Positions 8,635 to 17,654 of a stretch of DNA of 64,000 nt are shown here, in pieces. The stretch comes from CAZYJR01 sp964647905. GTDB lineage: Bacteria > Desulfobacterota > DSM-4660 > Desulfatiglandales > HGW-15. Numbering within the stretch: position 1 is the first letter of the stretch; each line of letters begins with the position of its first letter. Below the pieces are notes generated by a model. That model was given only the letters and a program-made list of their open reading frames with translations, did not search any database and had not been told where the DNA came from. The translations under genes and the position numbers were made by a program. Where the stretch lies: the NCBI GenBank assembly GCA_964647905.1, contig CAZYJR010000019.1, positions 5,506 to 69,505 of the forward strand. The letters run 5' to 3'.

Positions 8635-10686
8635 CTAGAACAGGCCTCCCCATGCCCCCAAGATCGGAGCTATCACCAGGGAGACGACCGACATGAGCTT
8701 GATCAGGATATTCATGGCGGGCCCGGAGGTGTCCTTGAAGGGATCTCCCACGGTGTCGCCCACCACGGCGGCCTTGTGATTGTCACTGCCTTTGCCGCCC
8801 AGATTGCCCTCTTCAATGTACTTCTTGGCATTGTCCCAGGCGCCGCCGCTGTTGGCCATGAACAAGGCCAGGAACGCGCCCATGGCGGTCGCGCCCAGCA
8901 GCATGCCCCCGAGGGTCTCCGGCCCCAGGATGAAGCCCACTGCGACAGGGGTCAGGACCGCTACCAGGCCGGGGACGACCATCTCCTTGAGGGCCGCGGT
9001 GGTTGCGATGTCCACGCACGTCGCCGGATCAGGCTTGGCGCCTTCCTTGCCTTCCAGCAGGCCGGGGATTTCGCGGAACTGCCGCCTGATCTCCTCCACG
9101 ATGCTGAACGCCGCCTTGCCCACCGAGGTCATGGTCAGCGCCGCGCAGATCATCGGGACCATGCCGCCGATGAAGACCCCGATGACCACCATGGGGTTCT
9201 TGATATCAATGGCCTCCAGCCCTACGGCCTGGGTGTAGGCCACAAAGAGGGCCAGCGCGGTCAAAGCGGCTGATCCGATGGCGAAGCCCTTTCCTATGGC
9301 CGCCGTGGTGTTGCCCAGGGCGTCCAGGCTGTCCGTGATCTTGCGGGTCTCGGGGCCCAGCTCGCTCATCTCGGATATCCCGCCCGCGTTGTCCGCGATA
9401 GGACCGTAGGCGTCCACGGTCATGGTCGCGCCCACCGTAGCCAGCATGCCTACTGCTGAAAGCCCGATCCCGTAAATCCCGGCGGCCTTGAAGCCTATGA
9501 ACGTAGCCACACAGATGCCGAGCATGGGGAGATAAGTGGAGATCATCCCCACCGCCAGGCCGGCTATAATGACCGTGGCGGCTCCGGTCTCAGATTGGCC
9601 CGCTATCCTGCGGATCGGGGGGCCGGAGGTGTAGTATTCCGCCAGCAGTCCTATGGCTATTCCGCAAAGGAGTCCGCTGAAGACCGCCCAGAAGCAGCCC
9701 CAGGGCATCCCCAGCGAGCTGGTGACGATAATGGTCAAGACCACGAAGATCACCGCAGCCACAAAGGTGGTGTAACGCAGGGCGGCCGCGGGGTTGCCTC
9801 TTGCAAAGGCCTTGATGGAGAATACGCCGGCGAACGAACTCAAGAGACCCGCCATGACCACCAGTATGGGCATGGCCATGTACTTCAGCTTTATGGCTTC
9901 TTCGGACAAGCCCTTGAGCACGGCAAAGCGATCCACAAACTCCGGAGTAATGGTAAGCGTGGCGCCGATGGCTATGGTGGCGATGACCGAGCCTACAAAA
10001 GACTCGAAGATGTCCGCGCCCATACCGGCTATGTCGCCTACATTGTCGCCCACATTGTCCGCGATGACGCCCGGGTTTCTGGGGTCGTCCTCGGGGATCC
10101 CCGCCTCCACCTTGCCCACCAGGTCCGCGCCCACGTCAGCGGCCTTGGTGTAAACGCCGCCGCCGACACGCGCGAACAGGGCGATGGAGCTCGCACCCAT
10201 GGCGAAGCCATTGATGTACTGTGCGGTTTCAGGAGATCCACCCCATACCCAGAACCAGAAGCCCAGCCCCAGCATGCCGAGACCGGCCACGGCCAGGCCC
10301 ATGACCGCGCCGGAAAAATACGATACGTTCAGGGCCTTGGCCTGACCCGACTTGTTGGCCGCCTCGGCCGTTCGGGAGTTGCCGCGTGTCGCCGCGGTCA
10401 TTCCGGAATAACCGGCGGCCATTGAGCAGAAGGCCCCTGTCAGGAACGCCAGGGCCGTCCTCCAAGCGATTCCTACCCCCAACAGTACGAACACCACCCC
10501 GATGAAGATTATCAGGATGGAGTACTCCCGCCTGAGGAAGGTCATGGCGCCTATGTGAATCTGGTCTTCCAGCTCCCGCATCAGCGGTGAACCATTCGGC
10601 TGCTTCTTTACGTAGCCGAAAATCAGCCACGCGATCACCAAGCTCAGTATCCCCAAGAACGGGGCGTAAACAGTTAATCCCTGCAT
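8635..10686 (-). CDS. hppA: Membrane-bound, ion-pumping pyrophosphatase
   Basis: This 683-residue polytopic protein, about 16 membrane helices, hydrolyses pyrophosphate and pumps H+ or Na+. The substrate-binding signature DVGADLVGKVEAG and the acidic loop DDPRNPGVIADNVGDNVGD are intact, as is the late loop DTVGDPFKDTSGPAMN. The GNTTAA motif has alanine where K+-independent enzymes have lysine, which points to the K+-dependent subfamily. The pumped ion cannot be decided without alignment. In a sulfate reducer, pyrophosphate comes from sulfate activation by ATP sulfurylase, so this enzyme would recover part of that energy. pth follows upstream with only six bases between. Confidence 0.95.
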   Translation of the reverse strand: MQGLTVYAPFLGILSLVIAWLIFGYVKKQPNGSPLMRELEDQIHIGAMTFLRREYSILIIFIGVVFVLLGVGIAWRTALAFLTGAFCSMAAGYSGMTAATRGNSRTAEAANKSGQAKALNVSYFSGAVMGLAVAGLGMLGLGFWFWVWGGSPETAQYINGFAMGASSIALFARVGGGVYTKAADVGADLVGKVEAGIPEDDPRNPGVIADNVGDNVGDIAGMGADIFESFVGSVIATIAIGATLTITPEFVDRFAVLKGLSEEAIKLKYMAMPILVVMAGLLSSFAGVFSIKAFARGNPAAALRYTTFVAAVIFVVLTIIVTSSLGMPWGCFWAVFSGLLCGIAIGLLAEYYTSGPPIRRIAGQSETGAATVIIAGLAVGMISTYLPMLGICVATFIGFKAAGIYGIGLSAVGMLATVGATMTVDAYGPIADNAGGISEMSELGPETRKITDSLDALGNTTAAIGKGFAIGSAALTALALFVAYTQAVGLEAIDIKNPMVVIGVFIGGMVPMICAALTMTSVGKAAFSIVEEIRRQFREIPGLLEGKEGAKPDPATCVDIATTAALKEMVVPGLVAVLTPVAVGFILGPETLGGMLLGATAMGAFLALFMANSGGAWDNAKKYIEEGNLGGKGSDNHKAAVVGDTVGDPFKDTSGPAMNILIKLMSVVSLVIAPILGAWGGLF

Positions 10687-10692
10687 CAGCTT

Positions 10693-11280
10693 CTACCCTC
10701 CTTGCTTTGAGATGAGATTTTGGCCGTTGACGGCGTTCATCGCCGCGTCAACACCCTCCCCAACGAAGAGCTCACATGCCCGAATTCCCAGCTCTATGAC
10801 CTTCGTTACTACCCCCTCCTCATCCTCCCTGAAGGGGCTTAACACGAACTCTTGCACCTCCTCGCCCTCTGCAGGCCTGCCGATCCCGATCCTCACCCTC
10901 GGGAAGTCCTTTGTCCGGAGGTGCTCGATGCAGGAACCCACGCCCTTGTGGCCTCCTGCTCCTCCTCCCTTGGCCACTCGCACCCTGCCCAGAGGCAGAT
11001 CCAGATCATCGTGGATCACCAGGACGGCGCCCGGATCCGTCCGGTAATACCGGACCCAGGCCCCCACGGCCTCGCCGCTTCGGTTCATGAACGTCATCGG
11101 ACAGACTATGAGCACGGCTCGCCCCGCCACCAGAGCCCTGCCGTATCTGGACCGGAAACGGCCGGCCGAGAGTCCGATCCCCAGGCTCCGGGCGAATGCC
11201 TCCGCCACTGCGAAACCCATGTTATGCCTGGTCCGACTGTACTTGGATCCGGGATTTCCGAGCCCCGCAATCAGATACAC
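10693..11280 (-). CDS. pth: Peptidyl-tRNA hydrolase
   Basis: Pth recycles tRNA from prematurely released peptidyl-tRNA. The 195-residue protein begins MYLIAGLGNPGSKYSRTRHN, which carries the catalytic histidine, and has the conserved MTFMNRSG and VIHDDLDLPLGRVR segments. Length is typical. It lies between rplY and hppA, and rplY-pth neighbourhood is common in bacteria. Confidence 0.95.
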   Translation of the reverse strand: MYLIAGLGNPGSKYSRTRHNMGFAVAEAFARSLGIGLSAGRFRSRYGRALVAGRAVLIVCPMTFMNRSGEAVGAWVRYYRTDPGAVLVIHDDLDLPLGRVRVAKGGGAGGHKGVGSCIEHLRTKDFPRVRIGIGRPAEGEEVQEFVLSPFREDEEGVVTKVIELGIRACELFVGEGVDAAMNAVNGQNLISKQGG

Positions 11281-11331
11281 TTCTTAAGGAACTCCCTTCA
11301 CCCCCTTTCCATGATGATCTCTGTATCCCCT

Positions 11332-12000
11332 TCACTCCGCAGGCTCTTCGCCTTCGGTTTCTTCCTCTTCACCCCCGGGCCCCAGGCCCTCCTCTTCCTC
11401 GAGAGCACCCTCGACCGGCATCTCCTCGGATATGGATGGAGCGGCTACCACGGCCACGGTCAGATGACCATCCTGGGCGGTTGTCACTCCTTCGGGCAGT
11501 GAAATATCCTCAATGTGCACCGCGTCACCCATGTCCAGATGCGACACATCCACGTCCAATTGATCCATCAGCTTACCCGGGAGGCAGGAAACCGTGATCT
11601 CCCGCCTGATATACTGGAGGATACCGCCCTTGGTGACCCCGACGGGCTCTCCCACCAGATTCACCGGGATATCCACGGTGATCTCCTCGTCCATGGAGAT
11701 CTCGTAGAAGTCCGCATGGAGGTATTCGCCCTTGATGGGGTCCACCTGAAGCTCCTTGAGCATGGCCGTTGCCTTGCGAACCCTTCCCTCCCCGGAGGCT
11801 ATGTTGAGTCCTATGATGACGCTCTCCGCGCTTGCCTTCTTGAGAATGCTCTGCATGTCCCCGGAATTCACGGCCAGGTTGACCGTTCCGGTCTTGGGGC
11901 CATAAAACACAGCCGGTATTTGCTTGTTTTGTCGTATCTTTCTCGCCACTTCCTTACCTGTTTGAGACCTTACGGTAGCGGCCAGCTCGAACTGTGCCAT
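11332..12000 (-). CDS. rplY: 50S ribosomal protein L25/general stress protein Ctc
   Basis: This 222-residue protein is the long (Ctc) form of L25, which binds 5S rRNA. The N-terminal L25 beta-barrel (about 1-95) includes VFYGPKTGTVNLAV. The C-terminal TL5/Ctc domain includes VDIPVNLVGEPVGVTKGGIL. The last 30 or so residues are Glu-rich and probably disordered. pth follows 51 bases downstream, and a GC-rich hairpin separates rplY from prs. Confidence 0.93.
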   Translation of the reverse strand: MAQFELAATVRSQTGKEVARKIRQNKQIPAVFYGPKTGTVNLAVNSGDMQSILKKASAESVIIGLNIASGEGRVRKATAMLKELQVDPIKGEYLHADFYEISMDEEITVDIPVNLVGEPVGVTKGGILQYIRREITVSCLPGKLMDQLDVDVSHLDMGDAVHIEDISLPEGVTTAQDGHLTVAVVAAPSISEEMPVEGALEEEEGLGPGGEEEETEGEEPAE

Positions 12001-12072
12001 TTATTCGTCCTCCCGAGTCCCCGCCGCCAGCGGGGGTTAATAATAAAAATTTTCACAAGATGCCCCAAAATG

Positions 12073-12094
12073 AAGCCCCCGCGCGAGGGGGCTT
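12073..12094 (-). terminator. GC-rich hairpin behind prs
   Basis: AAGCCCCC (12073-12080) and GGGGGCTT (12087-12094) form an 8-base-pair stem with a 6-base loop. It lies immediately downstream of the prs stop and upstream of rplY. The T-run after it on the minus strand is short (CATTTT), so it may be a weak terminator or an mRNA-stabilising stem. Confidence 0.6.
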
Positions 12095-12101
12095 TTCCCG
12101 A

Positions 12102-13031
12102 TCAGACAAACAAAGTGCTCACCGAGTGAGAGCTGTAGATCCGCTTGATGGTCTCGCCCAGCAGCTCGGCCACGGAAAGGACCGTGATCTTCGGGTTCTC
12201 CGAGGCCTCCTTTCCCAGCGGAATGGTATCGGTCACGATCAGGTGATCCATTGGGGATCGGCTTATCCGCTCGACGGCCGGGCCCGAGAGCACCGGATGG
12301 GTGCAACAGGCATAGACCCGGGCGGCTCCATGATTCACCAGGGCGCTTGCAGCCTGGGTGAGGGTTCCGGCCGTATCCACCATGTCGTCCAGGACTATGG
12401 CCGTCTTCCCGGCCACCTCGCCTATTATGTTCATGGCCTCCGCGATGTTGGGAGCATCCCGCCTCTTATCTATGATGGCCAGGGAGGCATCCAATCTCTT
12501 GGCAAAGGCCCTTGCCCGTTCCACCCCGCCGGCATCCGGGGAGACCATTACGAGATCATTCCCGAAATGGGCTTGAATATACTTCAAAAGGACCGGAGCT
12601 GCGAATAGATTGTCCACCGGTATGTCAAAATACCCCTGTATCTGGCCCGCATGCAGATCCACTGCGACCACCCTGTGCGCCCCTGCCACGGTGATCAGAT
12701 CCGCCACCAGTTTGGCGCTTATCGGCACCCGGGGCTTTACCTTGCGATCCTGCCTGCCGTACCCGTAATACGGTATTACCGCGGTGATCCGCTTGGCGGA
12801 CGCCCTCTTCAGGGCGTCGATGATTATCAGGAGCTGCATCAGATTGTCATTGACAGGCGTACAGGTCGATTGCAGAACAAATACGTCGCGGCCCCTGATA
12901 TTCTCGTGGATCTCCACCTGGGTCTCACCGTCGCTGAAGGTCTTCGCGCTGATCCCCCCGGGCTCTATGCCCAGGTAACCGCAGACCTTCCGAGTAAGCT
13001 CGGGATTTGACCTTCCCCCAAAAAGCTTCAT
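12102..13031 (-). CDS. prs: Ribose-phosphate pyrophosphokinase
   Basis: Prs makes PRPP from ribose 5-phosphate and ATP for purine, pyrimidine, histidine and NAD synthesis. The 309-residue sequence has FSDGETQVEIHENIRG, the flexible-loop region YGYGRQDRKVKPRVPISAKL, VDLHAGQIQGYFDIP, and the PRPP-binding loop IVLDDMVDTAGT. The start MKLFGGRSNPELTRKV fits the family. Its first 107 bases overlap the 3' end of ispE, which is unusual. Confidence 0.96.
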   Translation of the reverse strand: MKLFGGRSNPELTRKVCGYLGIEPGGISAKTFSDGETQVEIHENIRGRDVFVLQSTCTPVNDNLMQLLIIIDALKRASAKRITAVIPYYGYGRQDRKVKPRVPISAKLVADLITVAGAHRVVAVDLHAGQIQGYFDIPVDNLFAAPVLLKYIQAHFGNDLVMVSPDAGGVERARAFAKRLDASLAIIDKRRDAPNIAEAMNIIGEVAGKTAIVLDDMVDTAGTLTQAASALVNHGAARVYACCTHPVLSGPAVERISRSPMDHLIVTDTIPLGKEASENPKITVLSVAELLGETIKRIYSSHSVSTLFV

Positions 13032-13926
13032 TCCTATTCAATCCGGCGTCCGAAGGACTCAACCCCCGGCGCCCCCCCAACCAGTTGGTAACAACGAAGA
13101 CATCCCCCATTTTCCGTGACAGGAGCTCTTCACCCGCGCCCCGCGCATGCTCCGGGGAAGTGAATGCGCCAAAGACCGTCGGGCCGCTCCCCGTCATCAA
13201 GGCCCCTGCGGCCCCCGCCTCTCTCAGCGCCTCCTTGATGGTGCCTATGATCGGATAAGCCGTCTCTGTCACCCGTTCCAGATCGTTTTCCAGCAGATCC
13301 GCCACAGAGAACCGACCGTTTTTTAAGAGTGTGAATATATAGTCATATTCGCCTGTTGTCAACTCGATTTTGACCCGGTTGTAGACCCAAGCGGTGGAAA
13401 CCGCGATCGGCGGCTTCACCAGGACGTACCATACCTCGGGCCACCACCCCAGGGGCTCCAAGAGCTCCCCCGCCCCCCGGGCGAGTGAAGGCACTGCTTG
13501 AAGGAAAAACGGTACATCCGCACCGAGTCTTGCCGCCTCCTCGGCCAGGTCGTCCGGGGAAAAAGCCCCCGGCCACATGTGGTCCATGGCGCGGAGAACG
13601 GCGCCGGCATCGCTGCTCCCGCCGCCGAGCCCGGCGGCCAACGGAATGCGTTTATCCAGGTAGAGGGAGATCCCCCTTCCCGGATCCGCCTTGGCAAGAA
13701 ACGCCCTTGCCGCACGAACCGCCAGGTTGTCCTCGCCCCTGGGGACGGGCAGGCCCGTGGTGCGGAGGCTTACACCAGGGCTGTCCTTTTTTTCCACCTC
13801 CACCCTGTCGGTCAGGTCCACCGGCACCATGACGCTCACCAGCTCATGGTAACCGTCAGGCCTCCGGCCGGTGACCTTGAGGCGCAGGTTTAGCTTGGCC
13901 GGCGCCTCCAGGGTGATGCCATCCAC
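12925..13926 (-). CDS. ispE: 4-diphosphocytidyl-2-C-methyl-D-erythritol kinase
   Basis: IspE is the fourth enzyme of the non-mevalonate isoprenoid pathway. The GHMP-kinase signature PLAAGLGGGSSDAGAV and the C-terminal MTGSGPTVFGAF are intact, and the N-terminus (APAKLNLRLKV) is standard. At 333 residues it is roughly 40 longer than usual. The extra tail (after about residue 285) runs 107 bases into prs in another frame, is Arg/Gly-rich and looks like read-on after loss of the original stop. ispD, an earlier enzyme of the same pathway, is at 24866-25636. Confidence 0.93.
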   Translation of the reverse strand: MDGITLEAPAKLNLRLKVTGRRPDGYHELVSVMVPVDLTDRVEVEKKDSPGVSLRTTGLPVPRGEDNLAVRAARAFLAKADPGRGISLYLDKRIPLAAGLGGGSSDAGAVLRAMDHMWPGAFSPDDLAEEAARLGADVPFFLQAVPSLARGAGELLEPLGWWPEVWYVLVKPPIAVSTAWVYNRVKIELTTGEYDYIFTLLKNGRFSVADLLENDLERVTETAYPIIGTIKEALREAGAAGALMTGSGPTVFGAFTSPEHARGAGEELLSRKMGDVFVVTNWLGGRRGLSPSDAGLNRNEAFWGKVKSRAYSEGLRLPGHRARGDQREDLQRR

Positions 13927-13938
13927 GGGCCGGGCCTT

Positions 13939-15366
13939 TTAGCCCCTGAGCTTCAGGGTCAAAAACAGGGTATTGCCGCCCCGCCTGACCAGGAAGAGAA
14001 CGGTATCGCCCTCCTCATATTCCGAGATCTTTTCCCGGTACTCGGACAGGGTCCTCACCTCCTGCCTGTCGATTTCCAGGATCAGGTCCCCCGGCCGCAG
14101 CCCGGCCTCCTCAGCCGGAGTGTTTCTTCCCACCTCCACAACCACCAGACCCTGCCGCTCGGGGATATCATAGTGCCTTGCCAGCTCCGGGGTGAGCTCC
14201 TCCACCCTCATGCCCAGGTCCATGCGGGGGGTGGTGGATTCCTCAGCAGTGGGTTCCTCTCCCTCCTCGAGTTTCCCTATCTTCACCTCCAGGATCTTCT
14301 TGCGGCCGTCCCTGACAACGCCCAACTCCACCACCTTTCCCACAGGTGTGGAGCCCACCATCATTGGGAGCTCGCTCATCTCCTTGACCTCCCTCCCCGC
14401 AAAGGAGACTATCACGTCCCCCCTTTGGACGCCGGCCTTGTCCGCCGGCCCGCCTGGTGTGACGTCGGCCACCAGGGCGCCCTTTTGGCTCTTCAATCCC
14501 AGCTTCTCCTGGAGCTCCGGGGTGATCGACTGGATCATCACGCCCAGCCACCCTCGAACCACCTTGCCTTCCTTGAGCTGGGGGAGCAGGTCCTTGGCCA
14601 GGTTCACCGGCACGGCGAAGCCGATTCCTATGCTGCCTCCGGTGCGGGAGTAAATGGCCGAATTGATGCCCACCACCTTCCCCTCGGTGTCTAGGAGAGG
14701 CCCCCCGCTGTTGCCCGGGTTGATGGAGGCATCGGTCTGGATGAAATTGGCGTAGGACTCCATTCCGATGCGACGATATTTAGCGCTCACTATGCCGGCT
14801 GTTACCGTATGACCCAATCCGAACGGATTTCCGATGGCCACCACCCAATCCCCGACCTCCAGGGAGTCGGAATCGCCGAACGGCAGAGGCTCCAGGTCCT
14901 CGTCCACGTCTATCTTGATGAGGGCCAGGTCGGTTTTGGGGTCCCTGCCCACTATCTCGGCCTCGTACTCATTGTCATCGGCCAGAATCACCTTTATCTC
15001 ATCGGTCTTTTCCACAACGTGGTTGTTGGTCAGTATGAATCCCTCCTCGTCTATGATGAAGCCGCTCCCCAGGCTGCGCTGCCTGTACTCCCTGGGGATC
15101 TGGTCCCCGAAGAAGCGCTCGAAAAACTCGTTAAACGGATCGTCCTTGCCGTAGGGGCTGCTGAAGAACTGGAAGTCCCGGCCCTTGAGCACCTTGACCG
15201 TGCTGATGTTCACCACGGAATCCCTCACTTCCTTGACCAGGCCGCTGAAACTGCCCGGCGTCTCCGAGGCCCGCTTACCGGTTTGGGCGAAAACAGGCTG
15301 AGCCACGAAAAAGAAAACAAAAAGACACCAAAAAACCCCTATAATACCTCTTGATGATACCTTCAT
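13939..15366 (-). CDS. Periplasmic serine protease/chaperone of the HtrA (DegP/DegQ) family
   Basis: The 475-residue protein has a signal peptide (about 1-27, ending QPVFA-QTG) and a trypsin-like domain with the catalytic triad His116 (LTNNHVV), Asp146 (KTDLALIKI) and Ser220 (NPGNSGGP). Two PDZ domains follow, at about 275-360 and 385-470. It degrades or refolds damaged envelope proteins in the periplasm. The ATG at 15366 follows AAGGAAG and gives a proper signal peptide. Starting at 15420 would add 18 residues before it. ispE follows 12 bases downstream. Confidence 0.93.
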   Translation of the reverse strand: MKVSSRGIIGVFWCLFVFFFVAQPVFAQTGKRASETPGSFSGLVKEVRDSVVNISTVKVLKGRDFQFFSSPYGKDDPFNEFFERFFGDQIPREYRQRSLGSGFIIDEEGFILTNNHVVEKTDEIKVILADDNEYEAEIVGRDPKTDLALIKIDVDEDLEPLPFGDSDSLEVGDWVVAIGNPFGLGHTVTAGIVSAKYRRIGMESYANFIQTDASINPGNSGGPLLDTEGKVVGINSAIYSRTGGSIGIGFAVPVNLAKDLLPQLKEGKVVRGWLGVMIQSITPELQEKLGLKSQKGALVADVTPGGPADKAGVQRGDVIVSFAGREVKEMSELPMMVGSTPVGKVVELGVVRDGRKKILEVKIGKLEEGEEPTAEESTTPRMDLGMRVEELTPELARHYDIPERQGLVVVEVGRNTPAEEAGLRPGDLILEIDRQEVRTLSEYREKISEYEEGDTVLFLVRRGGNTLFLTLKLRG

Positions 15367-15453
15367 TATGATACTTCCTTTCTTGGTGAAATCGGGCCCT
15401 TTGTTCCGGGATCCCGACAATCAAATGGATCCGCCTGATCAATTGGGGGCGGC

Positions 15454-15861
15454 CTAACCCGTCGCCTTGACAAAACGCATCCTCAGGTCGGCCAACATGC
15501 TGTCCACGAACTTTTGCTCTTCCTCTGTCAAATTGCCCTCTGTCTTTTCCCTCAACATGCCTATAGTGTCTATTGTATGCTTGGCCAAGGGCAGACCTTT
15601 TGTCTTTTTTCCGGTTTGGGGATCCGGGATCTCGCCCAGATGGAAAAGGGCCGAGGAGCTCAGGCTCATGATCAGCGTGCTGAAGCTCACCTCGGGCAGC
15701 GGGGGCGTTTCATCCCGGCGCTGCTCCGAGGCCCCGGCCTCCCCGGCGGGCCGCCCCTGCTGCTCCTGCCCCCCCCTTTCAGCCTCTTCCTTCCTCGGCT
15801 CGCCAGTATCGTCAAAAGATCGCCTGTCCCTTACCACAAAGCCCTTTCCTTCAGTCTCCAT
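15454..15861 (-). CDS. DUF1844 domain protein
   Basis: This 135-residue protein has a Glu/Gln/Gly-rich, probably disordered first half and a conserved C-terminal half (about 58-133). The latter contains FSTLIMSLSSSALFHLGEIP and HTIDTIGMLREKTEGNLT, which match the DUF1844 family. Its function is not known. The gene lies between serA and htrA on the same strand, 45 bases after serA. Confidence 0.8.
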   Translation of the reverse strand: METEGKGFVVRDRRSFDDTGEPRKEEAERGGQEQQGRPAGEAGASEQRRDETPPLPEVSFSTLIMSLSSSALFHLGEIPDPQTGKKTKGLPLAKHTIDTIGMLREKTEGNLTEEEQKFVDSMLADLRMRFVKATG

Positions 15862-15906
15862 GGCATCACTCCTTGCTTTCTTTGCGATATTCTTCCCTTA
15901 TAGGGC

Positions 15907-17487
15907 TCAGAGCTCGATGCGCCGGGCGGAGTGTACATCCTCGATCCCGCGCAGCCCGGCCAGCACCTCTTCTCCGACCTGCACATGGGTGTAGAGAACA
16001 CTCACGTTGCGGCCCTTGGCTTGGTCCTCGCCTACATGCATCCGGTTGATGTTGATACCGTTGTTCCCCAAGGCGGTGCAGATCCGTCCTATCACCCCGG
16101 GCCTGTCCTGATTGTATATCAGCAGCATGTGACCCTCGGGCACCGCTTCCAAATAGAAATCGTTGATGCGCAGGATCCTGGGCAGAGTCCGGCCGAATAT
16201 GGTCCCTGAAATCACCGACTCCCCGCCCGCCGAGCGGACCCTCACCATCACCAGGCTGCCGAAATCCTCGGATTCCCTGGAGCGGGTCTCCAAAACCTTG
16301 ATACCTCGTTCCGAGGCCATCAAACGGGCATTCACGAAGTTAACGTCGTCCTTCATCACCGGGGTGAGAAAGCCCTTCAGGACTGCGGTGGTCACCGCGC
16401 TCAGGTCATGCTCAGTGACCTTTCCCAAGTACCTGACCTCCACTTCCTCGGCCCCCCCACTGACCACTTGGCCTTGAAAAAGGCCCAGCTTCTCCCCCAG
16501 CACAGCGTAAGGGCCCAAAACCGCCATCAACTCAGGGCTCATGCTGGGGACGTTCACTGCATTCTTCACCCTCCCGTGCAAGAGGTATCCCACCACTTGC
16601 TCCGCCACCTCTCTGGCCACATTGTCCTGGGCCTCCCTGGTGGAGGCCCCCAGATGGGGCGTACATATGAAGTTGTCGAGCTCCATCAACCGGATGGATC
16701 CGGGCGGCTCCGCCGAGAACACGTCCAGGGCTGCTCCGCCCAAGTGACCGCCGGCCAGGGCCTCATAGAGCGCATCCTCGTCCACTATGCCGCCGCGAGC
16801 ACAGTTCACGATCATGGCACCGGAGTTCATCTTGGAAAAGGCCTCGGCGCCCAATAGCCCGGTCGTCTCATCGGTCCTTGGCACATGAACCGTAACGTAG
16901 TCCGCTCTCGCCAGGAGCTCATCAAAGGTCACGGGCTCGCAGTCCAAACCTTCTATGATATCCGCCTTCAGGTACGGGTCATAGACCACCACCTTCATCT
17001 TCAAGCCTTTGGCCCGATCGGCGACCACCCGGCCGATCTTGCCCAAGCCCACCAGGCCCAGGACCTTGCCGTACACTTCCCTGCCCTGGTACTTCTTCTT
17101 TTCCCATTTCCCGTTCTTGAGACTGGCCGTGGCTTGGGGGATGTTGCGGGTCAGAGACATCAACAACGCGACGGCGTGCTCCGCCGTGGTGATTACGTTC
17201 CCTTCGGGGGTGTTCATAACCACTATACCGCGCCGGCTCGCCGCATCTATATCCACGTTGTCCAGGCCTATACCGGCCCTCCCTATGACCTTGAGCCTAT
17301 CGGCGGCCTCGATGATCCTGGCGGTCACCTTGGTCGCGCTCCTGATCACCAGTGCGTCGAACCCACTGATCTCCCGGACCAGATCATCCTCTCCCAGCCC
17401 CGTGTTCACCACCGCCTCTACACCGGGTGTCTCCTCGAGGACCCTGAGCCCTACATCGGACAACGCATCACTAACAAGAACCTTCAT
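15907..17487 (-). CDS. serA: D-3-phosphoglycerate dehydrogenase
   Basis: SerA oxidises 3-phosphoglycerate, the first step of serine synthesis. The 526-residue long form has the catalytic and NAD-binding domains (GLVGLGKIGRVVADRAKG; the catalytic HLGAST segment near 280), an intervening allosteric substrate-binding domain, and a C-terminal ACT domain (MLLIYNQDRPGVIGRICTAL) that normally mediates serine feedback. The ATG at 17487 follows AAGGAGG. An upstream start at 17541 is unlikely. A good promoter lies about 90 bases upstream. Confidence 0.95.
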   Translation of the reverse strand: MKVLVSDALSDVGLRVLEETPGVEAVVNTGLGEDDLVREISGFDALVIRSATKVTARIIEAADRLKVIGRAGIGLDNVDIDAASRRGIVVMNTPEGNVITTAEHAVALLMSLTRNIPQATASLKNGKWEKKKYQGREVYGKVLGLVGLGKIGRVVADRAKGLKMKVVVYDPYLKADIIEGLDCEPVTFDELLARADYVTVHVPRTDETTGLLGAEAFSKMNSGAMIVNCARGGIVDEDALYEALAGGHLGGAALDVFSAEPPGSIRLMELDNFICTPHLGASTREAQDNVAREVAEQVVGYLLHGRVKNAVNVPSMSPELMAVLGPYAVLGEKLGLFQGQVVSGGAEEVEVRYLGKVTEHDLSAVTTAVLKGFLTPVMKDDVNFVNARLMASERGIKVLETRSRESEDFGSLVMVRVRSAGGESVISGTIFGRTLPRILRINDFYLEAVPEGHMLLIYNQDRPGVIGRICTALGNNGININRMHVGEDQAKGRNVSVLYTHVQVGEEVLAGLRGIEDVHSARRIEL

Positions 17488-17573
17488 CCCCGCCTCCTTC
17501 CTTTGGAACACTACCGCACCACCCGCAAAGATCGCTTTCACGGCTCCGAAGCGGCATCCGCCTTAAACTCCCG

Positions 17574-17601
17574 ATTCTACCACCCGAGCCCTCGATGTCA
17601 A
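17574..17601 (-). promoter_or_regulatory. Sigma-70-type promoter for serA
   Basis: On the minus strand TTGACA (17601-17596), a 16-base spacer and TAGAAT (17579-17574) form a near-consensus promoter. The predicted start is near 17567, about 80 bases before the serA ATG. No operator or riboswitch is visible between. Confidence 0.6.
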
Positions 17602-17654
17602 GATACTCCAGTGGCTCAATAACCTGAAACAGCCTGAAATACCTGTATCTTCTC

